From the NCBI GenBank assembly GCA_020059485.1, contig JAGVCA010000054.1, positions 1 to 56,941 on the forward strand: a stretch of 56,941 nt of DNA, given 5' to 3'. Each line of letters starts with the position of its first letter. The stretch's first letter is position 1. The notes below the pieces were generated by a model, which was given only the letters and a program-made list of their open reading frames with translations, did no database searches and was not told the origin of the DNA. This document shows positions 25,561 to 34,461 of the stretch, one piece after another. Source of the DNA: Anaerolineales bacterium. Lineage in GTDB: Bacteria > Chloroflexota > Anaerolineae > Anaerolineales > UBA11579. The position numbers and the translations under genes are program-made.

Positions 25561-27123
25561 CTAATTGGCCGGCCGGCGGACGATGAAATTATCGAACTCG
25601 ACCAGCAGCGGAATCCCTTCCCAGGTACCGGCGATCAGACCGACATCGCCGCTGGTCAGATCGGTGTCGGTGGCTTCCGCCAGCAGGCTGCCATTGAGAA
25701 ACAGTTGCAGCGATTCCCCGATACAGGCGGCGCTGATCTGGACTTCGTTGGTAGTCGTCACCAATTCAGAGGGCGTCCACTCCACCAGGGAGTAATCTTC
25801 TCCGGCCAGCCGCTTATAGATCGTGTAGTAGCCATCCTCGGAGACCTCCAGTGCATAGTAGTTGCTCTGGTTGGCATAGCGGCAGAGGATCCCAAAATCG
25901 CCATCCAGCGCCGAAACCCGCACCTGCGCATCGGCATGGATGATCACATCGGTGGCATTGATCTCCGCCAGGCCCCAGGTCAGATACTCGGTGGTATTGA
26001 TCTCGATCTCCAGCAACCCATCCTGCACAGTCGTGCTGCTGTATTCTCCGGTAAAGCCCCAGCCGTCTGAGGGTGTACTGAAATCAGTGCTGTACACGAT
26101 CTGGCCTTCCTGCGGCAAACCGGATGGGCTGCTGGCGGCTGGGTCGCTGTGGTGGACGGCCACCAGGCCTTCCCGGGCGGCTTCAATCAACGGCAGAGCC
26201 AGGTTGATCGGCCGCAGTGCGTTGATGAAGCCGCCAGTGGGGACGCAGTTGTCCTGATCATCGACAAAGCCGTCGCGGTTGGTGTCGGCCAGCACACGGC
26301 AGTCCACATACTGGTCATCGCCGCCGTACCCCAGCTGGGTCGGGATGCCGATCAGGTACCCCTCGGCATCGGCGGCCAGTCCGCCGCTGTTGCCGCCCGC
26401 GATGGTGGCAGATGTTTTGATAAAGGCCCGCGGACCGCGGTTGCCCTCTGCGGTAAATCCGCTGACCTCCCCGCGCGTCAGGGTGATGGTTTGTCCACCG
26501 ATGCCGGGATAACCCAGGATGGTGATGGCATCTCCCAATCGGAGGGCATCGGCGTCTCCCAGCGGGACATACGGCAGGTTGAGGGCGGCGTTATCCAGCA
26601 GAGAGCCATTCATGTCGCTGCTGATCCGGATGACGGCAATATCCAGGGATTCGTCCACCTGCATCACTTCAGCATAATAGCGCAGCTGCGGTGGCTGGTC
26701 CTCCGCCGACGAGAAAGCCACCCCAAGCGCATCCACCGGGAAAAAGCGGTCCGGCAGCACCACATGCGAATTGGTCAGGATCAACCCGTCAGGAGAAATG
26801 ACCGTCCCGGATCCGGTCCAGCCTGGAATCAGGCGGTTGTTGTCGTCGTAATAGAAGGTCACGATCTGGACGACGGACTCAAATGGAATTGCCTTCAGGA
26901 TCGGCAGCGGGGTGGGTTGTCCGGGATCGCCAGCGGCGCTGGAGGAGTTGGCCGGCAGCGAGGTGATCGTCGGGTTGGCGGCCTGCAGTGTCGGGGCGCT
27001 TTCGTCGAACAGAGCCCCGATCGCGGCCAGACCGCCAAAGCCCACAACAAGGCCGATACAGCCCAGTACCAGCACGATCGCGCCGCATGTCAGCCAGCGG
27101 GTGTTGGAAGGATTTCGGTTCAT
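25561..27123 (-). CDS. Secreted trypsin-like protease fused to a lectin-like domain
   Basis: A 520-residue exported protein. One N-terminal membrane segment (about 12-38) and a Pro/Ser linker lead to an S1C-type protease domain with His120 (LTNSHVV), Asp161 (SLDIAVI) and Ser246 (GGNSGG), a complete triad. A calcium-loop-like DTNRDGFVDDQDNC lies at 280-293. No PDZ domain follows, unlike HtrA; instead a lectin-like domain occupies about 345-520 (YALEVSEDGYYTIYKR), paralogous to the lipoproteins at 3934 and 4844. It probably cleaves proteins at the cell surface. AGGAG precedes the ATG. Confidence 0.85.
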   Translation of the reverse strand: MNRNPSNTRWLTCGAIVLVLGCIGLVVGFGGLAAIGALFDESAPTLQAANPTITSLPANSSSAAGDPGQPTPLPILKAIPFESVVQIVTFYYDDNNRLIPGWTGSGTVISPDGLILTNSHVVLPDRFFPVDALGVAFSSAEDQPPQLRYYAEVMQVDESLDIAVIRISSDMNGSLLDNAALNLPYVPLGDADALRLGDAITILGYPGIGGQTITLTRGEVSGFTAEGNRGPRAFIKTSATIAGGNSGGLAADAEGYLIGIPTQLGYGGDDQYVDCRVLADTNRDGFVDDQDNCVPTGGFINALRPINLALPLIEAAREGLVAVHHSDPAASSPSGLPQEGQIVYSTDFSTPSDGWGFTGEYSSTTVQDGLLEIEINTTEYLTWGLAEINATDVIIHADAQVRVSALDGDFGILCRYANQSNYYALEVSEDGYYTIYKRLAGEDYSLVEWTPSELVTTTNEVQISAACIGESLQLFLNGSLLAEATDTDLTSGDVGLIAGTWEGIPLLVEFDNFIVRRPAN

Positions 27124-27199
27124 CGTCCTGCTCCTGTCATACCAATCATGATAACACCGGGCGCGGGCAGCGGGTTGTGCTCAGAGCGGTGAGGCTGGT

Positions 27200-28363
27200 T
27201 TAGCGGAACCTGCCGACAAACCGGGCGATGCGCTCGAGGGCCTGCTCCAGTTTGGTGTAGGAGGTGGCATACGAGCAGCGCACAAAGCCCTCGCCGCCCG
27301 GCCCGAAAGCCGAACCCGGGACCACTGCTACCTGTTCGCTGTGCAGCAGCTCGGTCGCAAAGGTATCATCATCCATGCCGGTGACGCGGATATCCGGGAA
27401 GGCATAAAATGCCCCGCGCGGCTCAAAGGTCGGCAGCCCAAACTCGTTGAAGGCATCCACCACCAAACGGCGGCGGCGGTCGTACTCGGCCTGCATCTCG
27501 GCCACGAACGGCGCGCCGACCTGTAATGCTTTCAGGGCGGCCATCTGGCTGGTCGTCGGTGCGCACATCACCGTGTACTGGTGGATGCGCAGCAGGGCCT
27601 GCAGCAACTCGCCCGGCGCAGCCGCATACCCGACCCGCCAGCCGGTCATGGCGTAATCCTTGGAAAAGCCGCCCAGCAGGATGGTGCGTTCCCGCATCCC
27701 CGGCAGCGCGGAGAAACAGATATGCGGCACGCCGTATACCAGCTGGTCGTAGATCTCATCCGAGATGACCACCAGGTTGTGCTGTTCGGCGATCCGCCCG
27801 ATCTCCATCAGGGTCTCCCGGCTGGCCACCGCACCGGTCGGATTGTTGGGATACCCGATCAGAATGGCCTTGGTGCGCGGGGTGAGGGCTGCCGCGATGG
27901 CGGCCACATCCGGCTGGAAATCGTCCTCAAAGCGGCTGGGGATCTCCACCGCCACACCGCCAGCCAGCACGACCTCGGCCTGGTAGGAGACGAAGCACGG
28001 CGTCGGGACGATCACTTCTTCACCGGGGTTGAGGATGGCGGTCAGCGCCAGGTAGAGCGCCTCGGAAACGCCGACCGAGACCATGATCTCGCGGACCGGG
28101 TCGTACTTTACACCGTACATCGTATCCAGATGGCTGGCGATGGCCTGGCGCAGTTCCAGCACGCCGGCATTAGAAGTATAGGCGGTCTGCCCGCCCTGCA
28201 GCGATGCGATCCCGGCTTCCAGGATCGGCTGTGGGGTGACAAAATCCGGTTCCCCGATGCCAAGAGAGATCACATCCGGCATCGAGGCGGCGATATCAAA
28301 GAATTTTCGGATACCGGAGGGCTTCAGATCTGCAACCCGGGTGGCAATATATTTACTCGTCAT
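27200..28363 (-). CDS. Class I/II aminotransferase
   Basis: A 387-residue PLP enzyme of the aspartate-aminotransferase fold. The N-terminus has ISLGIGEPDFVTPQPIL, the cofactor region NPNNPTGAV-like (YPNNPTGAV) and YDQLVYG, and the PLP lysine is in LGGFSKDYAMTGWRVG; the C-terminal Arg for the substrate carboxylate is in FVRCSYA. It resembles MalY/PatA-like aminotransferases, and the substrate is not certain. The ATG at 28363 starts the conserved part, with AGGAG 14 bases upstream. The upstream small gene overlaps it by 11 bases. Confidence 0.88.
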   Translation of the reverse strand: MTSKYIATRVADLKPSGIRKFFDIAASMPDVISLGIGEPDFVTPQPILEAGIASLQGGQTAYTSNAGVLELRQAIASHLDTMYGVKYDPVREIMVSVGVSEALYLALTAILNPGEEVIVPTPCFVSYQAEVVLAGGVAVEIPSRFEDDFQPDVAAIAAALTPRTKAILIGYPNNPTGAVASRETLMEIGRIAEQHNLVVISDEIYDQLVYGVPHICFSALPGMRERTILLGGFSKDYAMTGWRVGYAAAPGELLQALLRIHQYTVMCAPTTSQMAALKALQVGAPFVAEMQAEYDRRRRLVVDAFNEFGLPTFEPRGAFYAFPDIRVTGMDDDTFATELLHSEQVAVVPGSAFGPGGEGFVRCSYATSYTKLEQALERIARFVGRFR

Positions 28364-28631
28364 AGCGCGTGTGCTGTTCTCCTTGTGTGGGCGGCAGCAG
28401 CTCATCGTGCGAGCTGACCTGCCATTGGTCCTGGGGTTCCAGATAGGTGATTGTGAATCGCGGTCCGCTGGTTGTGCGGACCAGGAATTGCCGGCCTTCC
28501 GGACTGCGGGTTTGATGAACGATCCGGGACACATGATATTCGCTCCCGCCGTATTTGAAGCGGACCGGACGCTCGGCGTAGGCGTGACCGGAATGACAGG
28601 TTACCTCGGCAGCAGCCGGGTCAGGGCGCAT
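28353..28631 (-). CDS. Small conserved-looking protein
   Basis: A 92-residue protein without a membrane segment. The core (VRFKYGGSEYHVSRIVHQTR, QFLVRTTSGPRFTITYL, then DQWQV) looks like a compact beta barrel of a kind seen in DUF6504-like small proteins. The start codon shares a base with the preceding stop (TGATG at 28629-28633), and its end overlaps the aminotransferase start, so it lies inside an operon. No function is known. Confidence 0.6.
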   Translation of the reverse strand: MRPDPAAAEVTCHSGHAYAERPVRFKYGGSEYHVSRIVHQTRSPEGRQFLVRTTSGPRFTITYLEPQDQWQVSSHDELLPPTQGEQHTRYDE

Positions 28632-29653
28632 CAGCAGGACTCCACCAGGCAGTCATCTCCCAGATCCAGCCGGCCGCGCCCGCCGATCACCACCGAGCGC
28701 TCACCGATCAGTGAGGCGTGCAGTTGCGAGGTCTCCACCACCGCGCCGGCTTCCAGGATGCTGTCCTCGATCTTGCTGTAACTGACCTGGCAGCCTGGAC
28801 CGATCGTCACATTTGGCCCGATGACAGAGGCGGTCACATCGGCGCTGGGGTCGATGAAGACCGGTGGGATCACCTTGACCCCGTTATTGCGCATCTGGCT
28901 GCCATCCTCCTCCAGGCGGGCAGCTAGCAGATGGCGATTGGTCTCCAGCACGGTATCGGGCAGCCCGGCATCCAGCCAGACATCCACCGGTTTGGTGGTC
29001 AATTTCAGCCCGCTCTCGATCATCAGCTTGAGGGCGTCGGCGATGAAATACTCGCCTTTGGTGACCATCCGGTCATTTAGCTGCCGGTCGATGGCCGTTA
29101 TCAAATCCTCGCCGCAGGCGAAATAATAATAGCCAACCACAGCCAGGTCGTTCTCGATTGTGGCCGGCTTTTCGATGATGTCCTGTACCAGGCCATCCCC
29201 GTCCAGGCTGACCACCCCAAAACGGCGCGGGTCTTCGACCTGTTTCACCCAAACGATGGCATCGGCGTTCTGGCCGGGCTGGAGCAGGAAGGACAGGTCA
29301 TCCCGCACGATGGTATCGCTGAACAGCACCATGGTCGGACCTGAGATCACCTGGCGCGCCATGGCAATGGCGTGGGTCTGGCCGAGCATCTCTTCCTGGC
29401 GGTAGTAGCTGGTCTCGACCTCCGGGTAGTGGGCGGCCATGTAGTCGATCACCTGCTCGCCCAGGTAGCCGATGATGAAGGCCAGCCGGCAGTTTTTCAG
29501 GTCGGTGGCGGTGGCGACCACATCCAGCACATGGTCGAGCACGGTCTTGCCGGCCACTTGCATGAGCGGTTTGGGTTTGGACCAGGTGTGCGGGCGCACC
29601 CGCGTGCCGTAACCGGCCATCGGGATGACAACGGTGAGTTTTATATCGGTCAA
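28631..29653 (-). CDS. Sugar-nucleotide pyrophosphorylase
   Basis: A 340-residue nucleotidyltransferase that activates a sugar 1-phosphate. The catalytic loop is GYGTRVRPHTWSKPKPL near residues 14-30, followed by FSDTIVRDD with the metal Asp and IIEKPA. The last ~80 residues form a left-handed beta-helix start (SADVTASVIGPNVTIGPGCQ). This matches glucose-1-phosphate thymidylyltransferase-like enzymes; the exact sugar is unknown. The start is TTG at 29653 with AGGAGG 5 bases before it; no ATG is near. It heads an operon of three genes. Confidence 0.85.
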   Translation of the reverse strand: MTDIKLTVVIPMAGYGTRVRPHTWSKPKPLMQVAGKTVLDHVLDVVATATDLKNCRLAFIIGYLGEQVIDYMAAHYPEVETSYYRQEEMLGQTHAIAMARQVISGPTMVLFSDTIVRDDLSFLLQPGQNADAIVWVKQVEDPRRFGVVSLDGDGLVQDIIEKPATIENDLAVVGYYYFACGEDLITAIDRQLNDRMVTKGEYFIADALKLMIESGLKLTTKPVDVWLDAGLPDTVLETNRHLLAARLEEDGSQMRNNGVKVIPPVFIDPSADVTASVIGPNVTIGPGCQVSYSKIEDSILEAGAVVETSQLHASLIGERSVVIGGRGRLDLGDDCLVESC

Positions 29654-29693
29654 AGTTCCTCCTGCCAGATCAATGTTTGTCTTCTGATGCGAA

Positions 29694-29740
29694 AACAGAT
29701 TGCTTCGCCGTCCGTCCCAGATGTCCGGCTCGCAATGACA
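29694..29740 (+). repeat. Dispersed repeat, copy 2
   Basis: It begins AACAGATTGCTTCG and ends GGCTCGCAATGACA, the same ends as copies at 21732 and 30053, with an unrelated centre. It lies immediately beyond the 3' end of the GIY-YIG gene. Confidence 0.7.
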
Positions 29741-29743
29741 ATA

Positions 29744-30045
29744 TTAAGGTAACAAGTGTTCCATCAGGTCAAGCCAGTCTGGATTGTGTTCGTTGATCAG
29801 ATCAAGTTTCCTTTGCCGTGAGCCTGCCTTGATCTGCTTCTCACGGGCGATTGCGGTAAGAATGTCACTGGTTTCCTCAAAGTGGACCAGCTTTCTGATA
29901 TTGTACCTGCTTGTGAAATCTGATCCCCTGCCTGCTCTGTGCGCCATGACCCGTCCGACCAGATCGTGGTCACGCCGGTGTAAAGCACTGTATCCTCATA
30001 ATAGGTCATGATGTAAACGTAGTAGGTCTTTTCTTGTTTATGCAC
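29744..30045 (-). pseudogene. GIY-YIG endonuclease-like gene with frameshift
   Basis: Two overlapping frames join into one small protein. The first reads KTYYVYIMTYYEDTVLYTGV, the GIY-YIG core with its YVYI and YTG motifs; the second continues VMAHRAGRGSDFTSRYNIRK and REKQIKAGSRQRKLDLI to the end. One base is missing near 29964-29968 (ACGAT for ACGGAT). The joined ~100 residues match the YhbQ-like small nucleases of DNA repair or mobile elements. Decay and sequence error are both possible. Inverted copies of a dispersed repeat flank the gene. Confidence 0.8.
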
Positions 30046-30052
30046 AATTCGT

Positions 30053-30101
30053 TGTCATTGCGAGGGAGCGATGCGCAGCATCGCAACCGAAGCAATCTGT
30101 T
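30053..30101 (-). repeat. Dispersed repeat, copy 3 (inverted)
   Basis: On the minus strand it begins AACAGATTGCTTCGG and ends CCTCGCAATGACA with a palindromic centre GATGCTGCGCATC. It is inverted relative to the copy at 29694 and lies on the other side of the GIY-YIG gene. Confidence 0.7.
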
Positions 30102-30105
30102 CCTA

Positions 30106-30705
30106 TCATCCAACCAGCTTCCGGCAGACCAGCAGCCCGCTGCCCACTGGCAATGTGACGGTGTCCAGGTTGGTATCTGCTTCTACCGCGGCGAAAAACT
30201 CGGCGAGAGCGGCTTTATGGCTGATGGTATTGTCGGCGACCAGCAAACCGCCCGGCACCAGGTTGGGGGTCACCCGCTCGAAGATCTCCGGGTACATCTC
30301 TTTTTCACAATCCAGGAAGCAGAAGGCCACCTCTCCATAGTCACCGACATGGCCGCGGGCATCGCCGTTCTTCAGTTCAACCAGTTCTTCGATCCCGGCT
30401 TTCTTGAAGGTCTCGCGCGCCAGGGCGGCTTTGTCGGGCAGCAGTTCATAGGTGTGCAGGACCTTGCCGCGCTGTTTAGCCGCCAGGCTGATCCACATGG
30501 CGGAATACCCGGCGCTGGTCCCGACCTCTAGCCAGGCGCCTTTCTGCGGGACGCCGGCGGCCAGAAAGGCCAGCACGCGCCCGGTCTCCGGTGGGATCTG
30601 GCGCAGCCGCTTGAGATGCGGGGTGCCGTCCTGCCGGTCGCGGGCGTCGATCTCCTCCAGTTCTTTCATACGGTCGAGGACCGACTTGGGGATATTGTGG
30701 AACAT
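30106..30705 (-). CDS. O-methyltransferase
   Basis: A 199-residue SAM-dependent methyltransferase of the cation-dependent catechol-type family. Motif I is WLEVGTSAGYSAMWI near residue 58, motif II region ELKNGDARGHVGDYG, and FLDCEKEMYPEIFE followed by GGLLVADNTI where the family binds metal (DN pair). It acts on a catechol-like or unknown small substrate in the cytosol. AGGAGG lies 4 bases before the ATG. The dispersed repeat follows its stop codon. Confidence 0.85.
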   Translation of the reverse strand: MFHNIPKSVLDRMKELEEIDARDRQDGTPHLKRLRQIPPETGRVLAFLAAGVPQKGAWLEVGTSAGYSAMWISLAAKQRGKVLHTYELLPDKAALARETFKKAGIEELVELKNGDARGHVGDYGEVAFCFLDCEKEMYPEIFERVTPNLVPGGLLVADNTISHKAALAEFFAAVEADTNLDTVTLPVGSGLLVCRKLVG

Positions 30706-30855
30706 GGCGCCTCCTGGGTAATGGACAGGTGAATCTATTTTACCAGTCTTGAGGTAACTGCTAGCCTCTTCCCTCTGATACCCCTCCTTCTTCTCACTGC
30801 CCGATTTTCCATTACAATGAGATCAGCAACCACTCCCAGCAGCAGAGGTGACACC

Positions 30856-31818
30856 ATGACCCACCAACTGAACCCATCCGAGATCCGCATCTTCAGCGGC
30901 AGCGCCCACCCCGCGCTAGCCGCCGGCATCGCCGAGTTCCTGGGCGTGCCGCTGGATGAAACCCATGTCAGCCGCTTCAGCAACGACAACCTTTACCTGC
31001 AGCTGGGTGCCAGCGTGCGCTCGCGGGCAGTCTATATCGTGCAGTCACTCGCTCCCCCCGTCAACGATCACCTGGTCGAACTGCTGATGATGCTGGATAT
31101 CGCCCGGGCCGCGGCCGCCAAAGAGATCCATGCTATCATCCCGTATTACTCCTTCGCCCGCTCAGACAAAAAGGACGCTCCGCGCATCTCGGTGACCGCC
31201 CGGCTGGTGGCCGATCTGCTGAAGTGTTCCGGCGCTACCCACGTCATGACCGTCATGCTGCACTCGCCGCAGGTGCACGGCTTTTTCTCTGTCCCCACCG
31301 ACCACCTCAGCAGCCGGCCGGCTTTTGAGCAGTTCTTCCTCCAGCGCGACCTGACCGGCACCGTGGTGGTGGCCGGTGATATGGGCAACGCCAAGTCAGC
31401 CGCCCGTTTTGCCAAGACGCTCGGGCTGCCGGTGGCGGCCGGCAATAAGGAACGTATCTCGGATAAAGAGGTGCGCTTCACCGGATTGGTTGGCGCTCAG
31501 GTCAGCGGTTTCCGCCGCGCCCTGATCTACGACGACGAGATCGCCACCGGCGGCACGATCCGCAGCCTGTCGGAGATGTTGCTCGGTGAGGGCATCGAGG
31601 AGATCTGGGTGGCCTGCACGCATGGCGTCTTTGTCGGGCAGGGCTTTGAAAAACTGGTCGAGCTGCCCGAGATCACCGAGATCGTCACCACGGATACCGT
31701 GCCCCAGCGTGAGCATCCGCGCCTGACCGTGCTCTCGGTGGCCCCTGTGATCGGCGAGGCCATCTATCGCAACGCCAGCCAGCAGTCGATTGGGGACTTG
31801 TTTGTGTATGGGGAGTAG
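30856..31818 (+). CDS. prs: Ribose-phosphate pyrophosphokinase
   Basis: A 320-residue enzyme making PRPP from ribose 5-phosphate and ATP for nucleotide, His and Trp synthesis. It carries FSGSAHPALAAGIAEFLG at the N-terminus, the ribose/ATP contacts IIPYYSFARSDKKD and RISVTARLVADLL, and the PRPP loop IYDDEIATGGTIRS near residues 222-235. It is more divergent than the class I enzymes of most bacteria but all motifs are present. The ATG at 30856 follows AGAGGTG; a longer frame begins at 30817. Confidence 0.88.
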   Translation: MTHQLNPSEIRIFSGSAHPALAAGIAEFLGVPLDETHVSRFSNDNLYLQLGASVRSRAVYIVQSLAPPVNDHLVELLMMLDIARAAAAKEIHAIIPYYSFARSDKKDAPRISVTARLVADLLKCSGATHVMTVMLHSPQVHGFFSVPTDHLSSRPAFEQFFLQRDLTGTVVVAGDMGNAKSAARFAKTLGLPVAAGNKERISDKEVRFTGLVGAQVSGFRRALIYDDEIATGGTIRSLSEMLLGEGIEEIWVACTHGVFVGQGFEKLVELPEITEIVTTDTVPQREHPRLTVLSVAPVIGEAIYRNASQQSIGDLFVYGE

Positions 31819-31949
31819 TTTGATAGTTGGGTAGTCAGGTGGTTAGGAAGCTGAGCTGCCGGAAAAAAAAGAGCCTCATCCCCAGGTGCCCATTCACCAG
31901 GTGCCTGATATCCCATTCCCTCCTCACCATTCCCTAGCCTTTCTTCCAA

Positions 31950-31978
31950 TTGAATCTCCCCCTCCCGCGTGGTAGAAT
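31950..31978 (+). promoter_or_regulatory. Promoter of pdxST
   Basis: TTGAAT at 31950-31955 and TAGAAT at 31973-31978 lie 17 bases apart, giving a short leader before the start at 32012. The gap after prs (31819-31949) shows no other gene. Confidence 0.65.
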
Positions 31979-32011
31979 CTAATACTGACATTTATAATGA
32001 TGGAGTATACA

Positions 32012-32914
32012 ATGACTGACGGAAACGGCAAGAAAGACGTCGCCAGCTTCAAGGTGAAAGCCGGGCTGGCACAAATGCTTAAAGGGGGCGTGATCATGGA
32101 CGTGGTCACCGCTGAGCACGCAAAGATCGCCGAGGACGCTGGCGCAGTGGCCGTGATGGCCCTCGAGCGCGTCCCGGCCGATATCCGCGCCGACGGCGGT
32201 GTGGCCCGCATGTCTGACCCCGAACTGATCCTCCAGATCATGGAAGCGGTCAGCATCCCGGTGATGGCCAAAGTGCGCATCGGTCACTTTGTCGAAGCCC
32301 AGATCCTCGAGTCCCTCGGCGTGGATTACATCGACGAATCCGAAGTCCTCACCCCGGCCGACGAAGCCCACCATATTCACAAACACCCCTTCAAGGTCCC
32401 GTTCGTGTGCGGGTGCCGCAACCTGGGCGAAGCCCTGCGCCGGATTGCCGAAGGCGCGGCCATGATCCGCACCAAGGGCGAGGCAGGCACCGGCGATGTT
32501 GTCGAGGCTGTCCGCCATGCCCGCAGCGTGTTTGGCGAGATCCACCGGCTACAAACTATGGCCGACGAAGAACTCTTCACCTATGCCAAGGACCTCGGTG
32601 CGCCGGTGGCGCTGGTGCAGGAAGTCAAGGAACTTGGACGGCTGCCAGTGGTCAACTTTGCCGCTGGCGGGATCGCCACCCCGGCTGACGCCGCCCTGAT
32701 GATGCAGTTGGGCGTGGATGGCGTATTTGTCGGCTCCGGCATCTTCAAGTCCGGTGACCCGGCCAAACGGGCCGCCGCTATCGTCAAGGCCACCACTCAC
32801 TTCCGGGACGCCAAGATCCTGGCCGAAGTCAGCCGCAACCTGGGTGAGCCGATGGTCGGCCGCCAGGTGACCGATATCCCGGACGAAGAGCGAATCGCCG
32901 GCCGCGGCTGGTAG
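32012..32914 (+). CDS. pdxS: Pyridoxal 5'-phosphate synthase, PdxS subunit
   Basis: The 300-residue TIM-barrel subunit builds PLP from ribose 5-phosphate, glyceraldehyde 3-phosphate and ammonia. The catalytic Asp30 (GGVIMDVV), Lys87 (VMAKVRIGH, the classical Lys81) and Lys155 ([10 protein letters not shown], the classical Lys149) are all present, as is the phosphate site [10 protein letters not shown]. The ATG at 32012 has GGAG 6 bases upstream; two earlier ATGs are less likely. It is followed one base later by pdxT, its glutaminase partner. Confidence 0.97.
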   Translation: MTDGNGKKDVASFKVKAGLAQMLKGGVIMDVVTAEHAKIAEDAGAVAVMALERVPADIRADGGVARMSDPELILQIMEAVSIPVMAKVRIGHFVEAQILESLGVDYIDESEVLTPADEAHHIHKHPFKVPFVCGCRNLGEALRRIAEGAAMIRTKGEAGTGDVVEAVRHARSVFGEIHRLQTMADEELFTYAKDLGAPVALVQEVKELGRLPVVNFAAGGIATPADAALMMQLGVDGVFVGSGIFKSGDPAKRAAAIVKATTHFRDAKILAEVSRNLGEPMVGRQVTDIPDEERIAGRGW

Positions 32915-32915
32915 C

Positions 32916-33515
32916 ATGACCAAACCGGTTGTCGGGGTGTTGGCCCTGCAAGGGGATTTTGCCGAGCATATCGCCGTACTGCGCCGCCTGGGGGCGGAAA
33001 CGCGCGAGGTGCGCCTGCCGGCAGATCTGGCCGGGCTGGACGCGCTGATCATTCCGGGCGGCGAGTCTACCACCATCGGCAAGCTGGCCGCTGAATATGA
33101 ACTGATCGAGCCGCTCCGAAAGTTTGGGGCGGCTCGCCCTGTCTGGGGCACCTGCGCCGGGGCGATATTGCTCTCGCGCGATGCCACCCGAGCCAAGCAC
33201 GGCCAGCCGCTGCTCGGGCTGATGGACATCACCGTACAGCGCAACGCCTTCGGCCGCCAGGTCGACAGCTTTGAAACCTCCCTGGATGTACCCGCCCTGG
33301 CTGCTGTGGCCGATGACAACCCGCCCTTCAGCGCGGTCTTCATCCGGGCGCCGATGATCGAATCGGCCGATGCACCGGATGTCGAGGTGCTGGCCTCCCT
33401 GGAGGATGGCACCATCGTGGCCGCCCGGCAGGGCAAATTGCTGGCCACATCCTTCCATCCCGAACTCAACCAGGACGACCGCTTCCACCAATATTTCCTT
33501 TCCCTGCTTCCCTGA
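32916..33515 (+). CDS. pdxT: Pyridoxal 5'-phosphate synthase, PdxT glutaminase
   Basis: The 199-residue class I glutamine amidotransferase supplies ammonia to PdxS. It has GVLALQGDFAEH at the start, the PGGESTTIGKL oxyanion element, the nucleophile Cys80 in WGTCAGAILL, and the His181/Glu183 pair in SFHPEL. It follows pdxS immediately, and together they form the 24-subunit PLP synthase complex. The next gene begins one base after its stop. Confidence 0.96.
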   Translation: MTKPVVGVLALQGDFAEHIAVLRRLGAETREVRLPADLAGLDALIIPGGESTTIGKLAAEYELIEPLRKFGAARPVWGTCAGAILLSRDATRAKHGQPLLGLMDITVQRNAFGRQVDSFETSLDVPALAAVADDNPPFSAVFIRAPMIESADAPDVEVLASLEDGTIVAARQGKLLATSFHPELNQDDRFHQYFLSLLP

Positions 33516-33516
33516 T

Positions 33517-34461
33517 ATGGTCCGCCCCTTCGAACTGCCAGACTTGATGACCCTGCACAAATACCGCAAGCAAGGTGTCTATCTGGACAGCCAAACGGTC
33601 CTGACCCTCGGCCGGATCATCGTGCCGATGCGGGCGGTTTTCTCGCCGCTCTCGGAGGCGGTCGGTGTCTTTACCGGCGTGGAAGAGCGACATGGCCTGG
33701 CGCGTGTGATCGGGCAGGCCAGCCACGCATTGGGGGCTGCCACTGCCCGGATGACCTTCATGACCCCCGACAAGCGGGTCGACCCGGACTCGGCGGCCGC
33801 GCTGGTCGAATACCTGCTCAAGCGCCTGGGCGAGCGCGAAGCACAGACCCTGATTGCTGAGGTGGATGAGAACACTGCCACCTTTGAGACCTTGCGCAGA
33901 CTTAACTTCAGCATCTACGCCCGCCAGCGCATCTGGCGGATCTCCTCGCCCGCCCGCTTCCAGGGAACGCCTGAATGGCGGGCCTTTTTATCCGTGGACG
34001 GGATCAATGCCCGCAAGCTGCATTTTGCCACCGTGCCCTCGCTGGTCCAGCAGATCGAATCATACGATTTTGCCGACCTGAGAGGCTGGGTCCTGTACCG
34101 GGATGACGAAATGCTCGGTTATGCCGAGGTGACCGAAGGGCCGCGCGGCATCTGGGTGCAGCCTTTCATCCACCCGGAGATGGAGGACGTCCACCGGCAT
34201 CTGGCCAGCCTGATCGGGTTACTCCGTCCGCGGGCGCGCCGGCCGGTGTATCTGTGTGTCCGCAGCTACCAGGCCGGGTTGACCAACTTCCTGGAAGCGA
34301 TGCAGGCCGATACCGCCGCCACGCAGGCCGTCATGGCCCGCCGGCTAACGGCATTGGTCCAGAAAGCTGAGCTTTCCCCGCTGCGCGCCATGAACGGCAC
34401 TACCGAGGTCACCACCCCGACGCACAGCAGTCAGTTGTCGGTGGATAACAACGGCCGATAA
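33517..34461 (+). CDS. Possible GNAT-like protein downstream of pdxT
   Basis: A 314-residue soluble protein with no signal or membrane segment. The C-terminal half (LRGWVLYRDDEMLGYAEVTE, then IWVQPFIHPEMEDV) and a segment ATFETLRRLNFSIYARQRIW near residue 130 have the rhythm of two acetyltransferase folds, but the pantetheine-binding R/QxxGxG/A loop is not clear. The start at 33517 is one base after the pdxT stop, so it shares the message. No function can be given. Confidence 0.65.
   Translation: MVRPFELPDLMTLHKYRKQGVYLDSQTVLTLGRIIVPMRAVFSPLSEAVGVFTGVEERHGLARVIGQASHALGAATARMTFMTPDKRVDPDSAAALVEYLLKRLGEREAQTLIAEVDENTATFETLRRLNFSIYARQRIWRISSPARFQGTPEWRAFLSVDGINARKLHFATVPSLVQQIESYDFADLRGWVLYRDDEMLGYAEVTEGPRGIWVQPFIHPEMEDVHRHLASLIGLLRPRARRPVYLCVRSYQAGLTNFLEAMQADTAATQAVMARRLTALVQKAELSPLRAMNGTTEVTTPTHSSQLSVDNNGR

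Noticed and set aside
26149-27192. A 347-codon frame opposite the secreted protease
   Set aside because: The protease on the minus strand has an intact catalytic triad; the opposite frame is a shadow.
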